From: Bacillota bacterium
GTDB taxonomy: Bacteria; Bacillota; Clostridia; Acetivibrionales; DSM-1351
Assembly: GCA_023400235.1 (NCBI GenBank)
Contig: JAEXFI010000023.1
Span: forward strand, 1 to 29,298
Direction of reading: 5' to 3'
Length of the DNA: 29,298 bases
The notes beneath the pieces were generated by a model. It was not told the origin of the DNA, ran no database searches, and saw only the letters and a list, made by a program, of their open reading frames with translations. A program made the translations under genes and the position numbers. Every line of letters starts with the position of its first letter. Position 1 is the stretch's first letter. This document shows positions 1 to 6,712 of this stretch, one piece after another.

Positions 1-2
1 GG

Positions 3-38
3 GCAGGCTGCACCGGCGGTGCCATCTGCTTTGGCTAA
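3..38 (+). CDS. RiPP precursor peptide, 3' fragment (copy 0)
   Basis: The left edge of the window cuts this gene. The remaining codons read AGCTGGAICFG followed by TAA, which aligns with residues 31-41 of the six complete precursors downstream. It keeps two of the three core Cys (equivalent to Cys33 and Cys39) and differs by Ala instead of Leu at position 37, the most divergent core in the array. The array therefore starts further upstream, and its promoter is probably outside the window. Confidence 0.8.
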   Translation, partial: AGCTGGAICFG

Positions 39-132
39 GCCGAAGCGTTTAATAGAATCATGCAGTTGACGATTCTGGGATATCAGTTTTCAAATATATA
101 AAAATATAACTTAAGAAAGGAGGAATACGGAT

Positions 133-258
133 ATGGAAAATTTCAAATTGCAGGAAGTAAACCTGGAGGAAATCAATACTCTGGAGGATACAGCAACACC
201 AAGCTGGGGAGTAATATGCGGAGCAGGCTGCACCGGCGGGCTTATCTGCGTAGGCTAA
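133..258 (+). CDS. Radical SAM RiPP precursor peptide, copy 1
   Basis: A 41-residue peptide starting MENFKLQEVN, preceded by a strong AAAGGAGG site about 8 bases from the ATG. Residues 1-23 form an acidic leader (LEEINTLEDT at 11-20). The predicted core after TATP is SWGVICGAGCTGGLICVG, with Cys at 29, 33 and 39 in a Gly-rich setting. Small size, leader/core layout, tandem copies and a nearby radical SAM maturase mark it as a RiPP precursor. Three Cys and no LanM or LanBC nearby favour radical SAM chemistry, for example thioether links from Cys to an alpha, beta or gamma carbon (sactipeptide or ranthipeptide type). The link type and cleavage site are inferred. This copy has Leu6, Ile28 and Val40. 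Confidence 0.85.
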   Translation: MENFKLQEVNLEEINTLEDTATPSWGVICGAGCTGGLICVG

Positions 259-353
259 TCTGAGGCCTGTCAGTCAATAGGGTGCATACATAAGTATCTA
301 TTCTATAATGTCAAATTTTAAATAATATAGCTTAGGAAAGGAGGGGAATAAAA

Positions 354-479
354 ATGGAAAATATCAAAATGCAGGAAGTAAACCTGGAGGAAATCAATAC
401 CCTGGAGGATACAGCAACACCAAGCTGGGGAGTAATATGCGGAGCAGGCTGCACCGGCGGGCTTATCTGCTTCGGTTAA
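354..479 (+). CDS. Radical SAM RiPP precursor peptide, copy 2
   Basis: A 41-residue paralogue of copy 1. It differs at position 4 (Ile for Phe), position 6 (Met) and position 40 (Phe). The AGGAGGGGAA ribosome site lies just upstream. The core keeps Cys29, Cys33 and Cys39 and the TGG turn. The 95-base spacer before it lacks the GCGC hairpin of the later spacers, so copies 1 and 2 are an older or differently duplicated pair. Confidence 0.85.
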   Translation: MENIKMQEVNLEEINTLEDTATPSWGVICGAGCTGGLICFG

Positions 480-572
480 TCTGAGGCCTGTAAATAGGGG
501 CGCACAAGCGCGGATTATGAATATCAAATTAAACTATAATCAATTCAAAATTAAAAAAGGAGGAAAATAAAA

Positions 573-698
573 ATGGAAAATTTTAATATGCAGGAAGTAA
601 ATCTTGAGGAAATCAACACCCTGGAGGACACAGCAACACCAAGCTGGGGAGTAGTATGCGGAGCGGGCTGTACCGGCGGATTAATCTGCTTCGGTTAA
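573..698 (+). CDS. Radical SAM RiPP precursor peptide, copy 3
   Basis: A 41-residue paralogue with Asn5 (MENFNMQEVN), Val28 and Phe40, and an AAAGGAGGAAAATAAAA ribosome site. The core is SWGVVCGAGCTGGLICFG, the same as in copies 4 and 5. The start-to-start distance from copy 2 is 219 bases, matching the next repeat unit, so coding region and spacer were duplicated together. Confidence 0.85.
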   Translation: MENFNMQEVNLEEINTLEDTATPSWGVVCGAGCTGGLICFG

Positions 699-791
699 GC
701 TGAGACCTGTAAATAGGGGCGCACAAGCGCGGATGATGAATATCAAATTAAACTATAATCAATTCAAAATTAATAAAGGAGGAAAATAAAA

Positions 792-917
792 ATGGAAAAT
801 TTCAAAATGCAGGAAGTAAATCTTGAGGAAATCAACACCCTGGAGGACACAGCGACACCAAGCTGGGGAGTAGTATGCGGAGCGGGCTGTACCGGCGGAT
901 TAATCTGCTTCGGTTAA
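792..917 (+). CDS. Radical SAM RiPP precursor peptide, copy 4
   Basis: A 41-residue paralogue with Lys5, Val28 and Phe40. The encoded core is identical to copies 3 and 5, and DNA identity to them is very high even at third positions, implying recent duplication or gene conversion. The ribosome site is AAAGGAGGAAAATAAAA. Confidence 0.85.
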   Translation: MENFKMQEVNLEEINTLEDTATPSWGVVCGAGCTGGLICFG

Positions 918-1008
918 TCTGAGCCTGTAAATAGGGGCGCACAAGCGCGGATTATGAATATCAAATCAAACTATAATAATTCAAAATTAAAAAAGGAGGA
1001 AAATAAAA

Positions 1009-1134
1009 ATGGAAAATTTCAAAATGCAGGAAGTAAATCTTGAGGAAATCAACACCCTGGAGGACACAGCAACACCAAGCTGGGGAGTAGTATGCGGAGC
1101 GGGCTGCACCGGCGGATTAATCTGCTTCGGTTAA
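1009..1134 (+). CDS. Radical SAM RiPP precursor peptide, copy 5
   Basis: The encoded peptide is identical to copy 4. The start-to-start distance from copy 4 is 217 bases because of small deletions in the AT-rich part of the spacer. Cys29, Cys33, Cys39 and the acidic leader are unchanged. Confidence 0.85.
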   Translation: MENFKMQEVNLEEINTLEDTATPSWGVVCGAGCTGGLICFG

Positions 1135-1226
1135 TCTGAGGCCTGTAAATAGGGGCGCACAAGCGCGGTTTATGAATATCAAATCAAACTATAAAAATTC
1201 AAAATTAATAAAGGAGGAAAATAAAA

Positions 1227-1352
1227 ATGGAAAATTTCAAAATGCAGGAAGTAAATCTTGAGGAAATCAACACCCTGGAGGACACAGCGACACCAAGCTG
1301 GGGAGTAATATGCGGAGCAGGCTGCACCGGCGGACTTATCTGCGTAGGTTAA
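1227..1352 (+). CDS. Radical SAM RiPP precursor peptide, copy 6 (last)
   Basis: The last member of the array. It combines the Met6 leader of copies 2-5 with the Ile28 and Val40 core of copy 1, so it looks like a mosaic of the two subtypes. It is followed after about 50 bases by a strong hairpin with a T-run, so the precursors are probably one transcriptional unit ending here, separate from the maturation genes at 3870-6458. Confidence 0.85.
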   Translation: MENFKMQEVNLEEINTLEDTATPSWGVICGAGCTGGLICVG

Positions 1353-1401
1353 TCAGAAGCTGATTAACAGTGGTATTATAACCGAATAATTACATATGAA
1401 G

Positions 1402-1447
1402 ACTATAGGAAGTTATACCAGGAGAACGATAACTTCTTATAGTTTTT
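1402..1447 (+). terminator. Rho-independent terminator of the precursor array
   Basis: The arms ACTATAGGAAGTTAT (1402-1416) and ATAACTTCTTATAGT (1429-1443) pair over 15 bases with one G-U pair around a 12-base loop, followed by a T-run at 1443-1447. It lies between the array and the convergent kinase gene and may slow transcription from both sides. Confidence 0.85.
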
Positions 1448-1463
1448 GTACGGTATCTTTTAT

Positions 1464-2783
1464 TTAAGCAGGATTTAACAGCCTTAACCACAGTTCAACA
1501 TTGAAAATATCATCGTTTATTTCCAAGCTTAATGTACAGTTCTCGTATTTTTTGAGGATTTCTTTAATATTGTACAGCCCTAACCCTCTATTGTTTCCTT
1601 TGGTAGAGGACCCCTTTTCCAGAAGTTTAAATACAGGGGGAATGTCGCTTTTACAACTATTTTGAATAATAAAAACGAGGCTGTTTCCTTTATATATTGC
1701 ACCAAAGGATAACGTCTTTGCTTTTGTTTCTGTGGCACCCTCGATGGCATTATCCAGAAGGTTGCCAAAAACTCTTAAAATGTCTATATTGTTATCAATA
1801 GGAATATCCGCTATTTCGTCAGGAATATCGATAAAAACATTGATTTTATTATTTGATGCTTTAATTAGCTTTGAGGCTAGCAAGGCCTTGAGGGAAATAA
1901 TTTTTATGTTTTTCAGTTTAATTGTATAATCTTCCTGGATAACAAAGCTTTCTGTTGCAAGTATATTCTGTTTATAATATTTTTCCAGTTCGTCGTAACG
2001 TTTTTCTTTAATGTAATAGTCCAGGGACAAAAGAATATTTTTGTAATCGTGCTTGAACTTTCTTATATTCTCATAAAGGTCTTCTATGGATTTGGAATAT
2101 TCCTCTATCCTTTTTATTTCTACATCTTTTATTAATATCTCTGTTTCTTTTAAAGAATACATGTTAAAAATATATACTAAAAAAACTGAGGATAAAATGC
2201 AGACCAAAAATAAAATCAAATTTACTATATAGATTCTAGCATCAGTAATATTTAAAATCCTGTTAAGAATGCAGCTTATGGATACTATTACAAAAGAGAA
2301 CAGAACGTTGCCCAGTATAAAATATTCCTTATAGTTCTTACTCTTTTCACCTTGGGTATTGCTTTTAATAGCCTGGCCTATAATCCGGGATAAAATAATA
2401 GTAAAGAAGGAACTAAATGCTACATACGTGATTTGAGAATAAGTGTTATGCAGATTGTTATCTTTGAAAACTACTACACATATGATTCTTATTATGGAAT
2501 CCACTATAAAGTAGTTCAGGAGAACCAAAAATGCGTAAAACAGGCTTTTTCCATTTTTATTTTTGTTTTTTATTTTATTGACAAAAAACAATGTAATAAG
2601 TAACCCCGGAGTAAGTAAAAAATCCAAGGTGAAATGCCAGAAAAGGATTTCCAGAATAAGCGAGACTCCCAATATAATCCGTTCTTTAAAGGCAAATTTA
2701 CTCTTGGTTATATTTTCAAAGGATACCCCGAGAACTATTCCCAGGTTTATGGCAAGAATTATTAATGAATTGTACTGACTCAT
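1464..2783 (-). CDS. AgrC-like GHKL sensor histidine kinase
   Basis: A 439-residue membrane kinase. The first ~205 residues are very hydrophobic with about six or seven membrane segments. A coiled linker follows, then the HPK10-type phosphoacceptor His245 in the motif FKHDYKN. The N box NLLDNAIEGA is at 341-350 and the G box RGLGLYN at 399-405, the GHKL ATPase of the AgrC/ComD family. Kinases of this family usually sense secreted peptides, and the adjoining precursor array supplies an obvious candidate ligand (inference). The ATG at 2783 was chosen over one 13 codons upstream because GGAGGTC sits 7 bases before it and its ATGA overlaps the stop of the regulator gene, implying translational coupling. 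Confidence 0.88.
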   Translation of the reverse strand: MSQYNSLIILAINLGIVLGVSFENITKSKFAFKERIILGVSLILEILFWHFTLDFLLTPGLLITLFFVNKIKNKNKNGKSLFYAFLVLLNYFIVDSIIRIICVVVFKDNNLHNTYSQITYVAFSSFFTIILSRIIGQAIKSNTQGEKSKNYKEYFILGNVLFSFVIVSISCILNRILNITDARIYIVNLILFLVCILSSVFLVYIFNMYSLKETEILIKDVEIKRIEEYSKSIEDLYENIRKFKHDYKNILLSLDYYIKEKRYDELEKYYKQNILATESFVIQEDYTIKLKNIKIISLKALLASKLIKASNNKINVFIDIPDEIADIPIDNNIDILRVFGNLLDNAIEGATETKAKTLSFGAIYKGNSLVFIIQNSCKSDIPPVFKLLEKGSSTKGNNRGLGLYNIKEILKKYENCTLSLEINDDIFNVELWLRLLNPA

Positions 2784-3505
2784 TTTGTAAGACCTCCGAT
2801 ATATCTGAATGAGGCCATACACTGTTCTCCGTTTGTCATTATGATCATTCTATTTTTTTTATCAATTTCCTTGATCTTTTTTCTGTTAACCAGGTAAGAC
2901 CTGTGGCATCTGTAAAAATCCTTTGAAAGGCTGCTTTCTATATCACTTAGGCTATTATATATTTCAATTTGCCTGTTTTCCTCATGAATGATAATTTTAT
3001 GAGAATTAGTTGAAGTTTCAATAAAAAATATATCATTCAGAGCAATATTAATTATTCTGTCATCCTGCTTGAAAGTAATGTAGTTTTCCTTTGAAGCTTT
3101 TGAGGAATGTATTTCGTCTATGTACTTCAGGCATTCCGACAACCTCTCTTTTACAATGGCGCCGTTGTCTTTAATAATATAGTCTATAGCACCAACTTTA
3201 TATTTGAAGGTAAGAAAGGTCATTTCCGAATGAGTGGTTATAAAAATTATGTATCCTGAGATATCTTTCTTTCTGATTATTTCAGCAAGCTTAATACCAT
3301 TTATTTTGTTTTGTAAATCCACATCAAGAATATATATGCAAGGGAAATTACTCTCACAATTTAAAAAGTCAATTACCTCCTGCACCTTCCCGGTGCATAG
3401 GGCCAAGCTATAATCATATTGTTCTTTAGCGGTGATTTCCTTAATATAAGCTTTGATTTTCTCCCTTTGAATGCTATTGTCTTCACAAATAATTATAGGC
3501 AGCAT
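2780..3505 (-). CDS. LytTR-family response regulator (AgrA-like)
   Basis: A 241-residue regulator that is first in a two-gene operon with the kinase. The receiver domain spans residues 1-125, with acidic residues Glu8/Asp9 and phosphoacceptor Asp61 in YILDVD. A LytTR DNA-binding domain spans about 140-241 (ITFKQDDRIINIALNDIFFI, then FYRCHRSYLVN, a typical LytTR signature). AgrA-type regulators bind direct repeats upstream of peptide and biosynthesis promoters. Candidate targets are the AT-rich region at 3506-3869 and the unseen promoter of the precursor array. A GAAGGGA ribosome site lies about 10 bases upstream of the ATG. Confidence 0.9.
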   Translation of the reverse strand: MLPIIICEDNSIQREKIKAYIKEITAKEQYDYSLALCTGKVQEVIDFLNCESNFPCIYILDVDLQNKINGIKLAEIIRKKDISGYIIFITTHSEMTFLTFKYKVGAIDYIIKDNGAIVKERLSECLKYIDEIHSSKASKENYITFKQDDRIINIALNDIFFIETSTNSHKIIIHEENRQIEIYNSLSDIESSLSKDFYRCHRSYLVNRKKIKEIDKKNRMIIMTNGEQCMASFRYIGGLTK

Positions 3506-3869
3506 AAATTTTGATTCCCTTCATTGAAGTGTCGATAATTATTATAGTAAAATTTAATTACTATACATTAGTAATTAAGTAAAATATTACTATAAATTAT
3601 AATATACAATAATATATGTAATTTCAAGTTAATTTTGTTATATGGAGAGTATTAACAGTTCTTTAAACTATTTTTTTTCATGGCGTAAGCCTTGAAAGTC
3701 TTTTTTTAGCCCCTGAGCGTAAGCCGATTTGCATATGGGTAATGGCTCTTGACAATTAGGGGGGAAATCACTTTGGCGGAGCGTAAAAGATTATCATATA
3801 AATAAGACAAGTAAATAAGACGTCAATTGTTCAGATGAGGTGTATAAAAATATTAAAGGAGTGTCGAAA
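3506..3869. other. Divergent intergenic region with candidate structured leader
   Basis: A 364-base region between the regulator (minus) and the radical SAM gene (plus). The half nearest the regulator (3530-3625) is extremely AT-rich with repeated ATTACTATA-like words. From 3682 onward the sequence is GC-richer. It has a small GGC-GTAA-GCC hairpin (3682-3691), a possible long-range stem of CCCCT (3710-3714) with AGGGG (3758-3762), and AGCC (3722-3725) with GGCT (3744-3747). It may be a structured leader of the radical SAM mRNA. I could not match it to a known riboswitch, and no convincing gene is seen here. Confidence 0.35.
3773..3802 (+). promoter_or_regulatory. Possible weak sigma-A promoter for the maturation genes
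   Basis: TTGGCG (3773-3778) and TATAAA (3797-3802) are separated by 18 bases, about 70 bases before the radical SAM start. The -35 match is poor, which would suit activation by the LytTR regulator. If the structured segment at 3682-3762 is transcribed, the true promoter lies further upstream. Confidence 0.25.
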
Positions 3870-5225
3870 ATGAGAGTTCACTTTATTAAGGGTAATAATA
3901 CAATAGCTTTTTTCCCCGATTCTTTGCGTTTTTTTGTAATCAATGAGAAAACAGAGGATATTCTGAAGGCACACATAAACTGTGAAGATACTGAAGCAAT
4001 TACCGGTAAATTTGGCATATCAGCCAATGATTACATGGATTTCATCAGTAAGATCAATAAATTGGCCCAAACAGTACAAGCGGATAATGTAAAGACACCT
4101 GCGGCCCGGATGGATAAAAAAGTACTTGATAAGCTGGCAATAATTGTAAGCAACAGCTGCAATTTAAAATGCAAATATTGCTATGCAAATGGCGGAAATT
4201 ATTGCTCTGAGGAGTATTTAGTCAGTACTGAAATGATTGACAAAATTCTTTCCTCACTCTACCGGCATTTTGATGAAATCAATATAATACAGATTTTTGG
4301 CGGAGAGCCCATGTTAAATCCAACGGCGATAGAACACATTGCCGTAAGTATTGAAAACATGTACGAGGCTGGAAAAATATCTAAAAAACCCATGATTGGT
4401 ATGGTCTCCAATGGAACATTGGTAGATGACAGGATAATAAAAATCATTAAAAAGTATAAAATGAGTGTAACTGTTAGTCTTGACGGACCTCCCGATGCCA
4501 ACAATGCAATGAGAGTATTTACGGATGGAACAGGAACCTCAGATGTTGTAGTAAATAACATAAAGCGCCTGAAAGAGGCTATTGGCGACTCGGTTTCCAT
4601 TGAAGCTACATATAACAGGCATCATGTGAAAAACGGCATATCCGTGGCAGACACAATAAGATATGTTAATGAAACATTTGGGGTGACAGGTATCCATATA
4701 ACTCCTGTCAGTGGTTTGGAGGGCTCAGACTTCGTGCTGGAGGACAAGGGACCCTTTATAGAGTCTGTTGCAAACGTTTTTGACAGTCTCAATAATAAAA
4801 ATCCTATTAATTATACTCTAGTACAAAGATTTGTAAATAGCCTCCAGAAAAAGTCTTGCTCAAGCCACTTGTGCGGTGCTGGAATATCTACAATATCCGT
4901 ATCTGCAAATGGTGATATTTATCCGTGCTTTATGTTTACCGATGTAGATCAATACAAGCTTGGAAATGTTTCAGACGAGAATGTTTTCAAATCTGATGCC
5001 TTGCTTAAGACCACCGGGGAATTTAAATCCTTTAATAAACTTGAGAGCGGCAAGTGCAAGGATTGCTTTATTAATAACATATGTTACGGATGTGTAGGCA
5101 TAAATTATTTTGAAAGCGGGTCGCCTTTTGAAACTCCGGAAAGCTATTGCCATATGTACAAAGCCATGGTTGAAAAAATACTTATAAATCTGTCCAATAT
5201 GCATGAACAAGAAGCCGTAGCATAG
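3870..5225 (+). CDS. SPASM-domain radical SAM peptide maturase
   Basis: A 451-residue cytoplasmic enzyme. Residues 1-65 look like a peptide-recognition (RRE/PqqD-like) region. The radical SAM core has the CX3CX2C cluster motif at Cys97, Cys101 and Cys104 (CNLKCKYC) and GGEP at 144-147. The C-terminal SPASM region has Cys330, Cys335 and Cys353, then CKDCFINNICYGC (Cys396, 399, 405, 408) and Cys427, enough ligands for two auxiliary 4Fe-4S clusters. The last part is CX2CX5CX2C rather than the usual CX2CX5CX3C. SPASM enzymes install thioether bonds or other cross-links in RiPPs, and the tandem precursors next door are the likely substrates (inference). The ATG at 3870 was preferred over one 10 codons upstream because AAAGGAG lies 7 bases before it. 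Confidence 0.9.
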   Translation: MRVHFIKGNNTIAFFPDSLRFFVINEKTEDILKAHINCEDTEAITGKFGISANDYMDFISKINKLAQTVQADNVKTPAARMDKKVLDKLAIIVSNSCNLKCKYCYANGGNYCSEEYLVSTEMIDKILSSLYRHFDEINIIQIFGGEPMLNPTAIEHIAVSIENMYEAGKISKKPMIGMVSNGTLVDDRIIKIIKKYKMSVTVSLDGPPDANNAMRVFTDGTGTSDVVVNNIKRLKEAIGDSVSIEATYNRHHVKNGISVADTIRYVNETFGVTGIHITPVSGLEGSDFVLEDKGPFIESVANVFDSLNNKNPINYTLVQRFVNSLQKKSCSSHLCGAGISTISVSANGDIYPCFMFTDVDQYKLGNVSDENVFKSDALLKTTGEFKSFNKLESGKCKDCFINNICYGCVGINYFESGSPFETPESYCHMYKAMVEKILINLSNMHEQEAVA

Positions 5226-5243
5226 TTCGGGAGGACAAAGAAT

Positions 5244-6458
5244 ATGAATAAAGATTTTGATGAAAAAATCAGACCTGTCGCAGTGGCGGACATATCGTCG
5301 TGGCTGCTGTTTGAAAAATCAGAAAAAAAAACCTACTGTATTGGCAGTATAGAGCGAGATAAATATATTGAGGCTCCAGAACACCTGAAAGATGCCATAA
5401 TGTGCTGTATCAAGCATTTTGATGGCAGCAGCTCCATTGAAGAGATAAAAACAATTGTCCAGGAACAATATAATTATAAAATAGAAGTTGACGAATTGTA
5501 TAATATTTTATGTAAAGCAAACCTGATAGTAAATGCTGATGCAAGTATGGTAGAAAAACAGGAGTTTGACATTCTGTCCTCTGCGATATTCAAAATGAAT
5601 TTACAGAAGCTGTATCCGTTTTTTAACATGGTTAAAAAAATAGTATTTCCTTATGGACTCTATTTTACGGGGATAATAATATTTTTAAGTATCATTAATG
5701 TTGCGCGTTATGCAAACATATTCCTTTCACCCAGTACTTATAAAGTACAGAACTCATACCTGCTAAGCGGGGTTATAGCTATATTTTTTACGGTAGTAAG
5801 CCTTATAATACATGAATTGTCACATGCCGTTACAGCTTATAAATATGGGCTGAAACCTTCAAAGCTATTTTTCTCAACATATATGGGTTTTTCATTAATG
5901 GTATATTTAAAAATACCGGGGATATATACACTAAAGCCAAAACAACGCGTTTATGTCTGGCTTGCCGGTATTTATGCAAATCTATTTCTTTTCTCCAGTT
6001 GCATATTGTTATATAGCCTGGTGAATTGGGATATTAAAAATATCTTTATTATTGCAGCTATACCGAACATATCTTTTGTACTATCCAACTTATCCCCTTT
6101 ATTGCCGTTAGACGGATACTTTGTGCTGTCAACTCTTCTGAAAAGGCCAAACCTGAGAAAGGGAAGCTTTCAGGAGTTTAAGAAATGGATATTCGGAGAA
6201 AAGAACAAATTTAATGGACTGGTAACATTGTATTTTATACTGAGTACCTTGATGATGGGCACATTAGTAGGAACTCAAGCGTATTGGATCATAGTACAAA
6301 TAATGGAGTACTATAACAGCAGCCAAACATTGCTGCAATTCTTCTTAAATTTAAAATTTATTATTGCAATCATTATGGTAATATTAATAAAAATAATTGT
6401 AAGTAAGCTTTTGGAGATAAGAAATAGAAATGCGGCTATAGCTGAAGCTAAATGTTAA
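5244..6458 (+). CDS. M50-family membrane metalloprotease with PqqD-like N-terminus
   Basis: A 404-residue membrane protein 18 bases downstream of the radical SAM gene, with a GGGAGGAC ribosome site. Residues 1-100 look like a PqqD/RRE peptide-binding domain (YCIGSIERDKYIEAPEH at 31-47). Several membrane helices follow. The zinc motif HELSH (His190, Glu191, His194) and the second motif NLSPLLPLDGY (282-292, Asp290) define the site-2-protease/M50 fold. Proteins of this design accompany radical SAM RiPP systems such as YydFGHIJ and may cleave the leader or help release the product at the membrane (inference). No ABC exporter follows, so this protein may also be part of the export or immunity solution. 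Confidence 0.85.
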   Translation: MNKDFDEKIRPVAVADISSWLLFEKSEKKTYCIGSIERDKYIEAPEHLKDAIMCCIKHFDGSSSIEEIKTIVQEQYNYKIEVDELYNILCKANLIVNADASMVEKQEFDILSSAIFKMNLQKLYPFFNMVKKIVFPYGLYFTGIIIFLSIINVARYANIFLSPSTYKVQNSYLLSGVIAIFFTVVSLIIHELSHAVTAYKYGLKPSKLFFSTYMGFSLMVYLKIPGIYTLKPKQRVYVWLAGIYANLFLFSSCILLYSLVNWDIKNIFIIAAIPNISFVLSNLSPLLPLDGYFVLSTLLKRPNLRKGSFQEFKKWIFGEKNKFNGLVTLYFILSTLMMGTLVGTQAYWIIVQIMEYYNSSQTLLQFFLNLKFIIAIIMVILIKIIVSKLLEIRNRNAAIAEAKC

Positions 6459-6498
6459 CTGTATATAAGCCCTGCTCCCTGAATATTTATGTTCAAAG

Positions 6499-6528
6499 TC
6501 GTCAGACCGTGAGTTCTGGCGATTTTTT
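6499..6528 (+). terminator. Terminator after the radical SAM/M50 operon
   Basis: TCGTCAGA (6499-6506) pairs with TCTGGCGA (6515-6522) with one G-U pair, followed by six T (6523-6528). It marks the right boundary of the RiPP operon. Confidence 0.75.
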
Positions 6529-6712
6529 GTGCTGGGGAGGATAAGCCCGCCTCCCGGGCTGACCGCAAGCAAAAATATCTGATTTATGGGTAAATACAGC
6601 GGCTATCCCACTATAAGCCTCTGTCCGGCTTACGTAACACCCTTTTTTGTAGCATATTATTTTTTGCGGCATATTTTATTACTATAATGTATGTGGGCCC
6701 AGAGGCATAATA

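Larger units (their letters stand above)
480..1226 (+). repeat. 217-219 bp tandem units, precursor plus conserved spacer
   Basis: Starts at 354, 573, 792, 1009 and 1227 are 217-219 bases apart. The spacers 480-572, 699-791, 918-1008 and 1135-1226 are nearly identical. Each carries a GCGC-ACAA-GCGC mini-hairpin (for example 500-511), and then an AT-rich stretch leading to AAGGAGGAAAATAAAAATG. The first three of these spacers also contain CTATAAT; the fourth has CTATAAA. The spacer between copies 1 and 2 (259-353) is different and lacks the hairpin. The conserved elements could serve RNA processing, internal initiation or recombination; the sequence alone does not decide. Confidence 0.85.

Noticed and set aside
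318..527. 69-codon minus-strand frame across precursor copy 2
   Set aside because: It is antisense to a clear precursor gene with its own ribosome site and has no protein features of its own.
1..1352. Precursor array read as a lanthipeptide or CRISPR-like array
   Set aside because: No LanM, LanB or LanC gene is nearby and the core has only one or two Ser/Thr. The repeats are 217-219 bases long and coding, not short CRISPR repeats.
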